IMG/VR virus record: IMGVR_UViG_3300032326_002451
Span: 1 to 64,000 of that record
Strand: one strand, 5' to 3'
From: a virus
DNA: 64,000 nucleotides
Within the stretch, counting starts at the first letter, position 1; every line of letters begins with the position of its first letter. Under the pieces are notes generated by a model, which searched no databases, had not been told where the DNA came from, and saw only the letters and a program-made list of their open reading frames with translations. A program made the position numbers and the translations under genes. Below are positions 28,001 to 37,184 of the stretch, in pieces.

Positions 28001-28294
28001 AGAAATGAATTACCTACAAGTGAATTAGTAAAACTCAAACACAAACAAAATGAGTTTATTACTACAATTCCAATTCATGACATTCAATTTAACTGTTACG
28101 TTACAAAACCATTAAAATTTCATGGAGTCTTTAGAATCAATGCAATTGCTGGATCTGACAATACAGTTACAAGTAAATACATCTACCAGTCAGTAAATTA
28201 CACTATTGACAAATCACAAAACTTAATAACTGCATCGGTAACAGGATATTCGCATCCATGGACAGTTAAAGATTTACAAATTGGTGGAGAATAA
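25091..28294 (+). CDS. Baseplate-hub-like protein
   Basis: 1067 residues. The region ~655-800 resembles the hub family (phage Mu gp44 / P2 gpD / T4 gp27 type). It contains NNISVSCSTDLQNFSLIRK, a helical turn TPEGLRLLELME, a strand leading to YFQGVINAVTTSRTG, and NTTLECQDLGNYILDN, the usual order of an F-x-G-x-I strand followed by a conserved D near the barrel end. Residues 800-1060 continue with alternating strands and helices. The N-terminal 600 residues are beta-rich and unrecognised. The hub forms the central ring on which the spike sits. The neighbourhood of tail genes fits. The assignment is by motif order rather than alignment. Confidence 0.4.
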   Translation: MSISIPDDRELKIDVSLSAIYMPEVGQANGYYSVFNFAPDPQNLRSLNYDNKNNNPKIVFDYAGNLGTPLTQYADFKLGSRVKFVPSLQNAHVLEPITHPTASSCTFAFGGIISDTVHPIFTMLKGPTNADYTQFPQYSPVRASTVSNLTTLNFNYDFSDLDNFKPLIPFIREYSFSSGGNNFSPIPPYTNTIRFSHWVMFNNLNSNGPYATYNIWNLVDSNEVPRSTSVREYEGPVGSTVSGKSNASIKTIRDGINGARLFIDSKGKGKSCVVKRIFPTSKDVIFNSPFIFFPSKIRNAQQSNIGYLVLNGEKITSVSGANNGFHIQLSNLNASSSDSNISIIYEDKAPKDNTIYSVTINLTPNSLPQIITKYKKNNVDLYYQYSQIKAPLFDGKATLGYDIFLHFVGPVMLIGFTSDQSNWNAIYPEEIPSTTDVSPNQPIQDKANIEHYFGKDTSYIKILSTNSSYEMRYSAILFNNYAKPSTVVDNNYELRNFISPTILSSYVTSFAGVELLNTKNQILMTFTAPQDKKSLIAASNIENTFHLAKYFGVNGFRYNSLPDKTISAMPDWRSFIPADLATNPTDFVFKQIATSVDANPPFVTKQYSQSWGNLFFNGTIEGPAFLSLESPAQNTFKTVDFLYPIVKGNLTPWVNNISVSCSTDLQNFSLIRKTSTISLTNLDTTPEGLRLLELMEKNILVVTVKAGYGKIGADSTYFQGVINAVTTSRTGSKSNTTLECQDLGNYILDNLYFDYIVPFGNRSIKTCIQAVINFSGFSKYYTTQNENLIGGLNLRIVNNPAANQDAIRATNLDKIGEKLQVFLTKLMTLEQLPTFRWQEDSGFVLDARYADANIDQDLKFVGYDVDTNQTYNLRTTGLNSNNINISIPDWHGLLSGDFNVSTRLSPLSYHISTYGFTYEGLIEQHTDQKFHDLKMSTNSLNSVVNAVVSTDPVIPASYVGFRKKVIDSLERNELPTSELVKLKHKQNEFITTIPIHDIQFNCYVTKPLKFHGVFRINAIAGSDNTVTSKYIYQSVNYTIDKSQNLITASVTGYSHPWTVKDLQIGGE

Positions 28295-28299
28295 TTAAA

Positions 28300-28518
28300 A
28301 TGGCATTCAAAAGTCTTTCAGCAGCTATCAATACTCGTGTGGTGCAAGCTCAAAACAATATGATGTCGGCTGTAAAAATAAGTTCTTCCACCATGAACAA
28401 TTTGGGTGCAGTAAGAGCTAACGAACAGATACTTGCAGAAGAAGAAAATGTATTAACTTGGGGAAAGTCAACTTGGGGAGTAGAAAAAGTAACTTCTTAT
28501 AGTAAGCCAATCAATTAG
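28300..28518 (+). CDS. Small tail-region protein
   Basis: 72 residues, helical N-terminus (FKSLSAAINTRVVQAQNNMM), acidic middle and an aromatic C-terminus (LTWGKSTWGVEKV). A GGAG site lies eleven bases before the ATG. It fits exactly into the gap between two large genes (five bases on each side), which argues that it is real. The family is not recognised. It may be a small baseplate wedge or chaperone-like component. Confidence 0.6.
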   Translation: MAFKSLSAAINTRVVQAQNNMMSAVKISSSTMNNLGAVRANEQILAEEENVLTWGKSTWGVEKVTSYSKPIN

Positions 28519-28523
28519 AATTA

Positions 28524-31500
28524 ATGGGAAACACACCTTTTTATAATTTAGGATATCTTGAGCCGAGCCAAGATTTATCAAAGAACTTAGATCTTGATGA
28601 AAAAAGATTTCGTACTATTGATACACAACTTTATGCTGTCTATCAAATTTTCAGAAATGGTATCATCGAAGATTCTAATAATAATGTATCCTGGCAAGTT
28701 GAGACATATGCTGACTCAAATAAATTTTTAAAGGTTTCTGTTACTTCAGGAAAAGGTCATGTTGCATATAAAGCAGCAGAAACAACAGCTTCCAAAGATG
28801 TAACTTTACCTGTTATTCCTCTTGAAGCTACTGAAGTCAAGATTTGGATTTATGCAGTTGAAAATCTAAATACTCCAATAACAAAAGATGTAGATTTTAT
28901 TGCATCTTTACTCAGAATTGATGATTATGATAACTATGTAAATGTCGGTGGTGTTGTAATTAATGTTTCAGCTAATACCATAAACGTTTTTACAGATGAA
29001 AGACAAATCATCACCCTTTTTAGCTCATTATCTAATTCATTAAGAACTCATAAACATATTGGTGGATCCGTAAACCCAGCTCCAATAAACCTCAAAGAGC
29101 ATGTTATGAACAAGTTGTCTGGTGAATATATAGACGACTTGAATTTAGATAAAGTAACAACCGGAAAGCTTGATGCCTCAAGACTACCTCAAATTGATCA
29201 TAATATTCTTACTAACAAAGGTACTCTTTCCCATACACAAATAGACTCTTTACTTACTCAGTATTTAGAACAAGATAGTACATACAAATTAGCTGACCTA
29301 TCAATTGCAAACAGATTGCAGACTTTGATCGCATTAAAAAAGCAGACTGGTTTTGACTATATAGACAAGACACAGATAAATACTATTGTTTATGTGCCTG
29401 GAATTTGGCCTAATACTGCTGCTAATACATCAACAGGAACAACATCTAACTTTAGCGATAGAAATGTACCAAATGCCTTAATAGGAGCCACTATTTTAGA
29501 TACAGCTCCATGGTCAAGTGGATTAGGTATCAGTGGATCAGTTTCTGATTCTGTTTTTTCAGATGTTAGAACTTATTCAACAAGAAGAGATTTTGAAACA
29601 GCTAAAACATACAATCAAGATCAAAGTATTGGTTTTTTTGAAAACATTACTATAGTTGGTGATAATCTTGATGATTCAGCTGGATACTTTAAGATTTCAA
29701 GTCCATTGAATTTTAGTGCTATAGAACAGCCTGTTACAAATATTTTCAATGAAGCAAGTGGCTGGAATAGAGCTATAAACACTACTTCAAATTATTCTGG
29801 TGGCACAGTTAGTGTAGACACAAGATTATATTCTTACAAGCTTTTCGATAACCCAATACCGATGAATGAAGTAAGTAAAGTAGGTATTGGATTTTCAGTA
29901 GGATTAGGTACTACAGTTTCTAAAATAGGTCAGATTTACATGTATCTGATTTTAGGAACTGGAGATAATGATCCTCAGTTTGCTAATGATATCGCTGTGA
30001 CTTTTGACAGTGGACAATATTATCCAACAACAAGTCCTTCAAAATTATATTTATCATCTACTGATGGATCTGAAATTGGATATAAAATTTTTGATGATTC
30101 TACTGATTCTGCAAGCATAGGTTCAAGTGTTTATAAAATTGTTTCTTTGGAAAATTTATGGCCAGCACAAAATAGAACTTCTGTCAAGGGGTTAGGTTTT
30201 TATTGGTCATCCTTAAAAGGCTGGAATCCTGAAAAATCTATAAACTTTTATCTGAACACTCCAAGTGATGATCAAGTTAATCCATTTCCATACAATTATG
30301 ATTCATTGCAAACTGCAAGAAAATCCTCAGCTACAAACAGCACAGCATCAATGTTCTTATGGAATGACTCTTTATATGCTGGAACTGGTAAATTTTTATT
30401 TAGGTTTGATTCTGGATTAAATAATACAACATTCAATTTGATTCAGTGGTCTACTACCAAACCTAATGGGACGACATATTCCTTAACCACAAGAACTGAT
30501 ATAGATAATACAGTATTTGATGATTTGAATAATGTTGATGACACAACAGATCTTGCATATGGATATCTTGCTTCAACTTCAAGTCAAGGTAGATATTTGG
30601 ATGTATTAGTGACGTTAAATTCTGATTCAACTAAAGCCAACTCTCCAGAATTTGATTTATTGAAAATTTATTATTCTACTGTTGGAACAGGTAATACAAA
30701 AACTTATAATGCAAGGTTTTCAAACTTCTCAACAAAACAGACTGGTTGGGAAACTGAACAATATTATGCAAAAAATATTGGCTTTGGAAGCACTTATGTT
30801 GATAATAATGAATTAAAAAATACAATGAAAATCTCATCTACCAATTCGATTGGTAATTGGATTTTCTTAAGAAATAACTCAGCAATTTCAGCATATACAT
30901 CACAAGCTGAAGTTGTGTATGAAGATGGAATAGATGTTGCAAATTTATCAACTTATCTTTCACCAGTTCAAATTTATAACAAATCTTTAGACAGAGGATT
31001 CAATAGTCCTAAAGATTTTCAAGCATTAGCTGATGGTTCTAATATTTATTGCGATACATTAAATGACAGAGTTGTAATTTTTGATTTAGATGGAAATATT
31101 ACAAGAATAATACAGGGAAATATTAGACTCAAGCAATCAAATAGAGATTTTGTTGTTTTAGGCGCATACTTCAATCCAAATATAAGAAAAATTTGGGTAG
31201 CTTTCTCTCAAAATATTTCTACAACAACACCTTTTGATTCAACTAAAATTTATATTGATTATGATAGTGTTACAGTCAGATTAGATGATACAAGAATTGA
31301 CCAAAACAATACTGGTCTTTTTGACTTAATATCAAATACCTCTTCTACTCTTGAAATTACATTTAAGAATAATGATTTAGGTAATGCTTTAGCTACGGCA
31401 ATCAGCTCAGCAAGAACAAGACGAATTAGATTTGATAAAGGCGCAGTAACAAATGGTGGATTTGAGCAAAATACAGTAGGAGTTGGAACAGCTACAACTT

Positions 31501-32225
31501 CTACATATAATGGAAAGACAACAAATTCATTGACCTACTTTAATTCTTACAATTCCAGTTACTCAGGAGCTGCTTCAACATCTTATGGATTACCTGTTAC
31601 GACTGTAGTTGCAACAATTTCAAATGATTTTAACGCTGACAATATAGTTCCAACTTCAGATGTAATAAGTCCAGTAGGTGATATTGGAAATGTTTCAGTT
31701 GACTTATTTGAGGGACCAATTCATTTTTCAAATATTTACAATCCAATATCAGTTCATTATTCAAATAGTAAAATTATAATTGCCCAGCCATTTTCTGATT
31801 CTGTACTTGCTTACAATGACGATTCTTCACTTTCTTTAGCATGGAAGATATCAAGTGATGTAGCAGAATTCATTGATACAAAACTTGGATCAGTTTATGA
31901 ACTTGCCGAAGGTGTTGTTATTTTAGGCTGCCCAATCACTGACAACAACCCAACAGGTAGATTGATCAAGTACAGAGTGTCTGGTGGAATCATAGAAACT
32001 AAACTTTTATTTAATAATCTTGATGTTGTCAAAGCTCTTCCAGGACCAGACCAGGACAATTTCTATGTTCTTTTAGATGACAATGTAAGCAGTGGAAACA
32101 ATACAAGATTAAAATTAGTTGATATATCTGGAAATACAATATCATCATGGGGCGATAATTACGAAATTATTCACCCTAAAGGATTAAGATTATTGTCTAA
32201 TAACGATATTTTGGTGTCTGAATAA
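28524..32225 (+). CDS. 1233-residue baseplate/fibre protein with HKH cassette and NHL-like repeats
   Basis: The N-terminal ~170 residues are typical of phage baseplate or fibre-anchoring proteins (FRTIDTQLYAVYQIFRNGI). Residues ~171-243 hold a cassette: HKHIGGSVNPAPINLKEHV, then TGKLDASRLPQIDH and a LSHTQIDS turn. A related cassette occurs in the 2832-residue protein. Residues ~827-862 (SPKDFQALADGSNIYCDT, VVIFDLDGNITRII) and the extreme C-terminus (HPKGLRLLSNNDILVSE) look like NHL-type propeller blades. There is no signal peptide. The domain order suggests a virion anchor at the N-terminus and a ligand-binding propeller at the C-terminus. Confidence 0.5.
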   Translation: MGNTPFYNLGYLEPSQDLSKNLDLDEKRFRTIDTQLYAVYQIFRNGIIEDSNNNVSWQVETYADSNKFLKVSVTSGKGHVAYKAAETTASKDVTLPVIPLEATEVKIWIYAVENLNTPITKDVDFIASLLRIDDYDNYVNVGGVVINVSANTINVFTDERQIITLFSSLSNSLRTHKHIGGSVNPAPINLKEHVMNKLSGEYIDDLNLDKVTTGKLDASRLPQIDHNILTNKGTLSHTQIDSLLTQYLEQDSTYKLADLSIANRLQTLIALKKQTGFDYIDKTQINTIVYVPGIWPNTAANTSTGTTSNFSDRNVPNALIGATILDTAPWSSGLGISGSVSDSVFSDVRTYSTRRDFETAKTYNQDQSIGFFENITIVGDNLDDSAGYFKISSPLNFSAIEQPVTNIFNEASGWNRAINTTSNYSGGTVSVDTRLYSYKLFDNPIPMNEVSKVGIGFSVGLGTTVSKIGQIYMYLILGTGDNDPQFANDIAVTFDSGQYYPTTSPSKLYLSSTDGSEIGYKIFDDSTDSASIGSSVYKIVSLENLWPAQNRTSVKGLGFYWSSLKGWNPEKSINFYLNTPSDDQVNPFPYNYDSLQTARKSSATNSTASMFLWNDSLYAGTGKFLFRFDSGLNNTTFNLIQWSTTKPNGTTYSLTTRTDIDNTVFDDLNNVDDTTDLAYGYLASTSSQGRYLDVLVTLNSDSTKANSPEFDLLKIYYSTVGTGNTKTYNARFSNFSTKQTGWETEQYYAKNIGFGSTYVDNNELKNTMKISSTNSIGNWIFLRNNSAISAYTSQAEVVYEDGIDVANLSTYLSPVQIYNKSLDRGFNSPKDFQALADGSNIYCDTLNDRVVIFDLDGNITRIIQGNIRLKQSNRDFVVLGAYFNPNIRKIWVAFSQNISTTTPFDSTKIYIDYDSVTVRLDDTRIDQNNTGLFDLISNTSSTLEITFKNNDLGNALATAISSARTRRIRFDKGAVTNGGFEQNTVGVGTATTSTYNGKTTNSLTYFNSYNSSYSGAASTSYGLPVTTVVATISNDFNADNIVPTSDVISPVGDIGNVSVDLFEGPIHFSNIYNPISVHYSNSKIIIAQPFSDSVLAYNDDSSLSLAWKISSDVAEFIDTKLGSVYELAEGVVILGCPITDNNPTGRLIKYRVSGGIIETKLLFNNLDVVKALPGPDQDNFYVLLDDNVSSGNNTRLKLVDISGNTISSWGDNYEIIHPKGLRLLSNNDILVSE

Positions 32226-32226
32226 A

Positions 32227-33150
32227 ATGATAACACTCATAAATGAAAACAATAAAACTATACATGTAAACAAGACATTAGAAATAAGTTTTACATCTAA
32301 AGATGTAACTTTTGATCAAACAAAAGTTACATTGGATAAAAACTTTGATATATCTTTAATTTCAGAAGACAATAATTTATTTCTTAATTTCGACAACACT
32401 CAAAATATCAAAAATAGTTTTTCTATAAATTTCAATTATGATATTTTGGTTGAAATTAAATTCAATAGTGTTTTATTTGCGAAAGACGATTATAACTACT
32501 ATCTTACATCAGATGATTGTTTGTTTGAAGTTGACAATGAGGGATTCATTAATGTAAGAATTAATGATAAAAGCAAATCTGTAAAGTTATCTTACTATAA
32601 TCATCACAATAAGCAAAAGAATTTTCAATCTTTAGCATATGCCGCTAATGCTACTTATATAACCGAAAATGATTATGTTCCCGAGTTTTCCATATCAACT
32701 TTTGATGATAGTAATTTTACTATATCAAGACCTATAAGACAAGGTGTGCCAATTATTTCCACAGTCCCATCTTTTATAGATGGAAATTCTTCAGCTTCAG
32801 ATGTTTCTTTTTACAACACAGGTAAAGGCAACTACTTCAAAACTATATATTTTAGAATCATTTGCAACAAAATTATGGAAAGCATATCTCCTAATGATCT
32901 TTCTGATATGCAACTTAAGATTTATATGCCAAATGGTTTAGATACAGTAAAAACTGCAATATATAATGACATGTTTTTGGTATCAAATGATTCAACGAAT
33001 AATTATTCTATTTATCGTTCAAGTTTCAATTTTTATATCCAAGGCAATTATGACGGAATAGATTATGTTGATGGGTATATGTATGCAGATGTACATGTCC
33101 CCTTAACTGTACAAACAATTATGCCTATAGAGATAGATTTCAGTCTGTGA
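32227..33150 (+). CDS. 307-residue hypothetical virion protein
   Basis: Beta-rich and Asn/Asp/Phe-rich, with a repetitive N-terminus (DVTFDQTKVTLDKNFDISLI). Around residues 110-250 it has the alternating pattern of a small fibre or adaptor domain (YFRIICNKIMESISPNDLSD). It follows its neighbour by one base without a ribosome-binding site. A 62-base gap separates it from the next gene, the widest gap inside the 37-kb block. The family is not recognised. Confidence 0.5.
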   Translation: MITLINENNKTIHVNKTLEISFTSKDVTFDQTKVTLDKNFDISLISEDNNLFLNFDNTQNIKNSFSINFNYDILVEIKFNSVLFAKDDYNYYLTSDDCLFEVDNEGFINVRINDKSKSVKLSYYNHHNKQKNFQSLAYAANATYITENDYVPEFSISTFDDSNFTISRPIRQGVPIISTVPSFIDGNSSASDVSFYNTGKGNYFKTIYFRIICNKIMESISPNDLSDMQLKIYMPNGLDTVKTAIYNDMFLVSNDSTNNYSIYRSSFNFYIQGNYDGIDYVDGYMYADVHVPLTVQTIMPIEIDFSL

Positions 33151-33212
33151 TAGGTTCTGAAACTGTCAAATTAGAATATTAATAACAAATAAAACAAGCC
33201 TTGGTGGATCAT

Positions 33213-36200
33213 ATGGCCTTTGATGTCACAATAATTTTACCCAATAATCTAAGAAGTGGATATTTACAATCAGAATTTGTAGCCTCTGGTTTAGCATATA
33301 CCACTAACAAATTCTCATTTGATCCAACTCTTGATACTAACAAAAATCAAATTAGTCTTGGTTTTCAATTAAGAAATAAAACAACTCGTGATCTTTCTGA
33401 TTTAGCAAGAATCAAGACTTTATATTTATCCAACGACCCATATTTTGAACCTACATCCACAATAACCATAAGCAACTGGCCACCAAATCCTGAGTTATAT
33501 AATTCTTCATATAATTACATTTACGATATAAATGCAAATTATTTCTTTGACAACAGTTTGAGTCAAGGATCTTTTGGAGGTACAGAATCTGGAACTGGAT
33601 TATATAAGGTAAACAATTGGGCATTATCTGCTAATGGTGGACTTTCAAGAGTTTATTTGAAAGCAATCATTGAAGCTCCTAATGGGCAATTAGTTGAATA
33701 TCCAAATGGTTACGGTATATTTGATACAATTATATGGGAAGGCACTTTACCAACAAACCCTGATAAGCTTGAATATTCTTCTTTGAAATCTGGGTATACA
33801 GGTAAAAGTTCTATATTCAATTTTAAATCTTCCACATCAAAAGCTCAAACAAATGATGATGGTATAGGCGCATATCTATTTAGTTCATATGAAGTTACAA
33901 GCACAGGCAATACATATGATTTATATACTCATGTAGGAAATCAAGTTTACAGATCTTTGTGTCCGTCATCCAGTGTGGCTTCAACAACATCAAGTGCATA
34001 TAAATTCTTAACAACTGCTGGTGTAACAACATATAGTTCAACTTCTTACACTATTAACACAGGAACAGCTATTTCATCATTTGGACTGAACAGTGGACTA
34101 ATTTTATATAGCAACTCTAAGGTTGCAACTTCTTCACTAAAGCCTGATGTAATGATCCAGGGATATATGGATTACACTTCTGGAAGTATTTCTGATACAT
34201 CATATTCGTTTTTGAAAATGTATAAATTTCCAGAATATCAAGCTACTAATGATGAGTTAGTCATAAGAGTTGACATTCCTGAAAATGACAATCCTGTTTC
34301 ATATCTTTACAGAATTATAAATGGAACAGCTTCCACCAGTCAGCAAGTGACAACTCTTCCAAATAGCCTATTGCCATTATTAAAGGATGGCGGTTTGTAC
34401 GAGATGTATTACTCACAACTCGATAGTACTTACGGATATGTCGAAGGATACTTTACACCCACAACTGACCAAGGACAAGATTCAAGAAAAAGCTATTTAT
34501 TGGCAAATTCATTAATTACGAGTTTTGGCACAACCAGTTTAGGTGCTGCTATTGGATACCAAAAATCATCAGATATTCCAAGTGAAGGTTCTGTTTCCTT
34601 TGGAGAACTTTGCATAGCTCAAGGAAAAAATATTCTTTCAGCTGATATTGGCGATTGTTTAAATGATAATCTTACAAGTTCAAACCCTCCAGTTGTGACA
34701 ATAACATCAGATTGGGTTGGTTCAGAAAATGTTGATTATATATTTCTAAATGATTTGAATCCAATCTTGACATTGAATTATTCTGCAAATGCTTCATATG
34801 TAGAAATACAAAAAATAGATGCTAATAATGAAACTTTAAATATTAATATTTCTGAAGTACAACTATACAAACCATCTATGTCTACGAGATGTTCTTTGGA
34901 AGTAAAAGTAAGACATAAAACAGATGATTTTTATATAGCGTTGAGTCAAAAATCATCATATAGGCCTCACACAGAAAATAATATACAGGTCGAGTGGGAT
35001 GCACCCATGGGCTCAAGATGCTTAGATACTTATGTATATTCTGAAAATCCTGTAAATGCTCCAACAATATCTGTAGTATTTAGTAAAGTAAAAAATCAAA
35101 TAATGATTATTCAAAGAAATGAAGATAATACCATTTCTAAAACATTATTGAAAACTTACAAGCCAAGTGCATCTTTTGATAGATATTTAATTGAAATTAC
35201 GGATAAGGTTCCAAATTATTTAGAGGGCAAATCAGCAGATAGCACTTGGATTTTTGTAAAAACTATAACAGGTTCAAATCTTGATGTGTTAGGATATGCA
35301 AGACTCAATAACAAAATGCCAAGTTCAACATCTGGATTAGGCTATTATGCTTCTTGTGGTTTTGTGAATTCAACATATGATGATTCAAGTAGCACCAATT
35401 ACAATAGAATCTATGAAATGATTTTTAGAGGCATGCCAAGTTTCAATACCCTTGAAACTGAAAATTATGCATCAATAAGAACAGTATCATTAGCTCCTGA
35501 AGCTTTGTCAAATAATAAATTTTATCTTGGACAAAAATTATTATCCGGTCTTACTGATTTTCAAAACTTTGGATATACAAATCCTGAATCCAGCGCTATA
35601 GGAGTTACTGTTTCAGTAGCTTCAAATGGTACAAATGTAAATACTGCAACTATAGCTTCAGCAACAATAGATGGAATCTCATTAGCTTCTCTACCTTTGA
35701 ATTCATATGTATTATTGAAGGACCAAACAACCTTAAACCAAAATGGTTTATATTTAAAAAGCGGAACTTCAACATATACTTTAGACACTTCAAACTATAA
35801 TATTCCTTATAACATTACAGAGGGAGACGTTAATGGAGGAGCAACATTCTATAAAGTTAAAACTCAAAAAGACAATGAAGTTGCTGATTTATTTTTATCT
35901 ACAAGTTATTTTGCACCAATCACAATAGGTGAAATATCATCGTTTGTTTCAACTCTCAGAGCACAATTATTTGAGTTCAAGTTGAATTTCACGAACTATG
36001 AAGTGCCTGTAGACCTTACAAAAATTAAGACAAGATTTTATAGCGACTCAAGCGATTCACCAGATTTTGATAATCCATTGACAGATTGGTTGACTATTTC
36101 TACAACACCTTTGATTGATACTTATACTATTGCCCCTCAGCACAATTTAGTTCAAGTTATTATGTCAGATTCAGCCAGTTTAGCTCCTGAAGTTTCAGCT

Positions 36201-37184
36201 TTAGATAAAATATGGGTTCAAATTGTACTTCCATTCAATACATCTTTAGCCACTGCATTTGGTCCGTCTACCACTGCAAGTTATGTCACTAAGGGGAAAT
36301 TTACCTATTATAAATTAGCTAATAATTTGTGGCATAAGTTGTTTGCAAGATATAAGTCAAAAGCTTTCAATTCAACACACAAAAATATTCAACATGCAAG
36401 ATTAAGAGCAAAGTCTCACGCACAATTAGAATCAAATGGGACTAATATTACAGGACCAGCAATCATAGACATTAATGGCCCTCAATATAATGGTGGAGTT
36501 CCTAAAGTAGACAACCTTACAAATGATAACTTGAGATCTATTGAACTTTCAATTTTAGCTGAAGATGATGAATCTGGTATTTTAGCTTTTAGAGTTGGAA
36601 GATATATTGATAATTTCAGAACTCAATACACTCCCTGGATGTCTTGGAATCAATTTACAGTAGAAAATGGTGGAAAATATTTTATTTATTTGTATGGAAA
36701 TCTAAATTACTACACTTCTGGAATTGCAAATACTGGTTTTGATTATCAGAATATGGGATTTTCAGGTCCAAGAAAAATTTGGATTCAAATGATGGACTAT
36801 TCTGGAAATGTTAGCCAGTCCTATCCAATAACTTTCGTGGCACAATCTTGGGCTTTAGTTGATACCAATCCTCCAATTGGAAGTGCTTCTTTCTACAGTC
36901 CAAAAACTTATTCAAATGTTGAAGTAACTAACTTGATATCTTCTGTTGTAAAGCTTGAATCTAATGACACTGTATCTGGAGTTAAGGATTTCAAGATGAG
37001 AAGAATTTATGATTCAGGCGCAGATAATTGGAGTGAATGGCAATATTACAGCCCTTCCACAAACATTAACTTCGGGAATGAAAAAGATGGAGTTAAAAAA
37101 GTTGAATTTGTATTCAGAGACTTTGGCAATAATGCAATGCAACCTGACATTATTTGGGAAAAAGTAAAGAGGCCAAGCAAATAA
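33213..37184 (+). CDS. 1323-residue tail appendage protein with a shared KDQ module and Ig-like C-terminus
   Basis: Start taken at ATG 33213, with TGGTGGAT just upstream; a TTG four codons earlier overlaps that site. Residues ~796-852 contain a module (TIDGISLASLPLNSYVLLKD, then NGLYLKSG) that recurs in the next gene and twice in the 2832-residue protein. Residues ~1110-1320 look like two Ig/FN3-type domains (DESGILAFRVGRYID, MMDYSGNVSQSYPITF, FRDFGNNAM). The rest is beta-rich. The modular plan is that of fibre or receptor-binding proteins. The stop overlaps the next ATG by one base. Confidence 0.5.
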   Translation: MAFDVTIILPNNLRSGYLQSEFVASGLAYTTNKFSFDPTLDTNKNQISLGFQLRNKTTRDLSDLARIKTLYLSNDPYFEPTSTITISNWPPNPELYNSSYNYIYDINANYFFDNSLSQGSFGGTESGTGLYKVNNWALSANGGLSRVYLKAIIEAPNGQLVEYPNGYGIFDTIIWEGTLPTNPDKLEYSSLKSGYTGKSSIFNFKSSTSKAQTNDDGIGAYLFSSYEVTSTGNTYDLYTHVGNQVYRSLCPSSSVASTTSSAYKFLTTAGVTTYSSTSYTINTGTAISSFGLNSGLILYSNSKVATSSLKPDVMIQGYMDYTSGSISDTSYSFLKMYKFPEYQATNDELVIRVDIPENDNPVSYLYRIINGTASTSQQVTTLPNSLLPLLKDGGLYEMYYSQLDSTYGYVEGYFTPTTDQGQDSRKSYLLANSLITSFGTTSLGAAIGYQKSSDIPSEGSVSFGELCIAQGKNILSADIGDCLNDNLTSSNPPVVTITSDWVGSENVDYIFLNDLNPILTLNYSANASYVEIQKIDANNETLNINISEVQLYKPSMSTRCSLEVKVRHKTDDFYIALSQKSSYRPHTENNIQVEWDAPMGSRCLDTYVYSENPVNAPTISVVFSKVKNQIMIIQRNEDNTISKTLLKTYKPSASFDRYLIEITDKVPNYLEGKSADSTWIFVKTITGSNLDVLGYARLNNKMPSSTSGLGYYASCGFVNSTYDDSSSTNYNRIYEMIFRGMPSFNTLETENYASIRTVSLAPEALSNNKFYLGQKLLSGLTDFQNFGYTNPESSAIGVTVSVASNGTNVNTATIASATIDGISLASLPLNSYVLLKDQTTLNQNGLYLKSGTSTYTLDTSNYNIPYNITEGDVNGGATFYKVKTQKDNEVADLFLSTSYFAPITIGEISSFVSTLRAQLFEFKLNFTNYEVPVDLTKIKTRFYSDSSDSPDFDNPLTDWLTISTTPLIDTYTIAPQHNLVQVIMSDSASLAPEVSALDKIWVQIVLPFNTSLATAFGPSTTASYVTKGKFTYYKLANNLWHKLFARYKSKAFNSTHKNIQHARLRAKSHAQLESNGTNITGPAIIDINGPQYNGGVPKVDNLTNDNLRSIELSILAEDDESGILAFRVGRYIDNFRTQYTPWMSWNQFTVENGGKYFIYLYGNLNYYTSGIANTGFDYQNMGFSGPRKIWIQMMDYSGNVSQSYPITFVAQSWALVDTNPPIGSASFYSPKTYSNVEVTNLISSVVKLESNDTVSGVKDFKMRRIYDSGADNWSEWQYYSPSTNINFGNEKDGVKKVEFVFRDFGNNAMQPDIIWEKVKRPSK

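Noticed and set aside
33151-33212. 62-base gap considered for a promoter or terminator
   Set aside because: No stem with a T-run and no convincing -10/-35 pair; only a TGGTGGAT ribosome-binding site for the following gene is clear.
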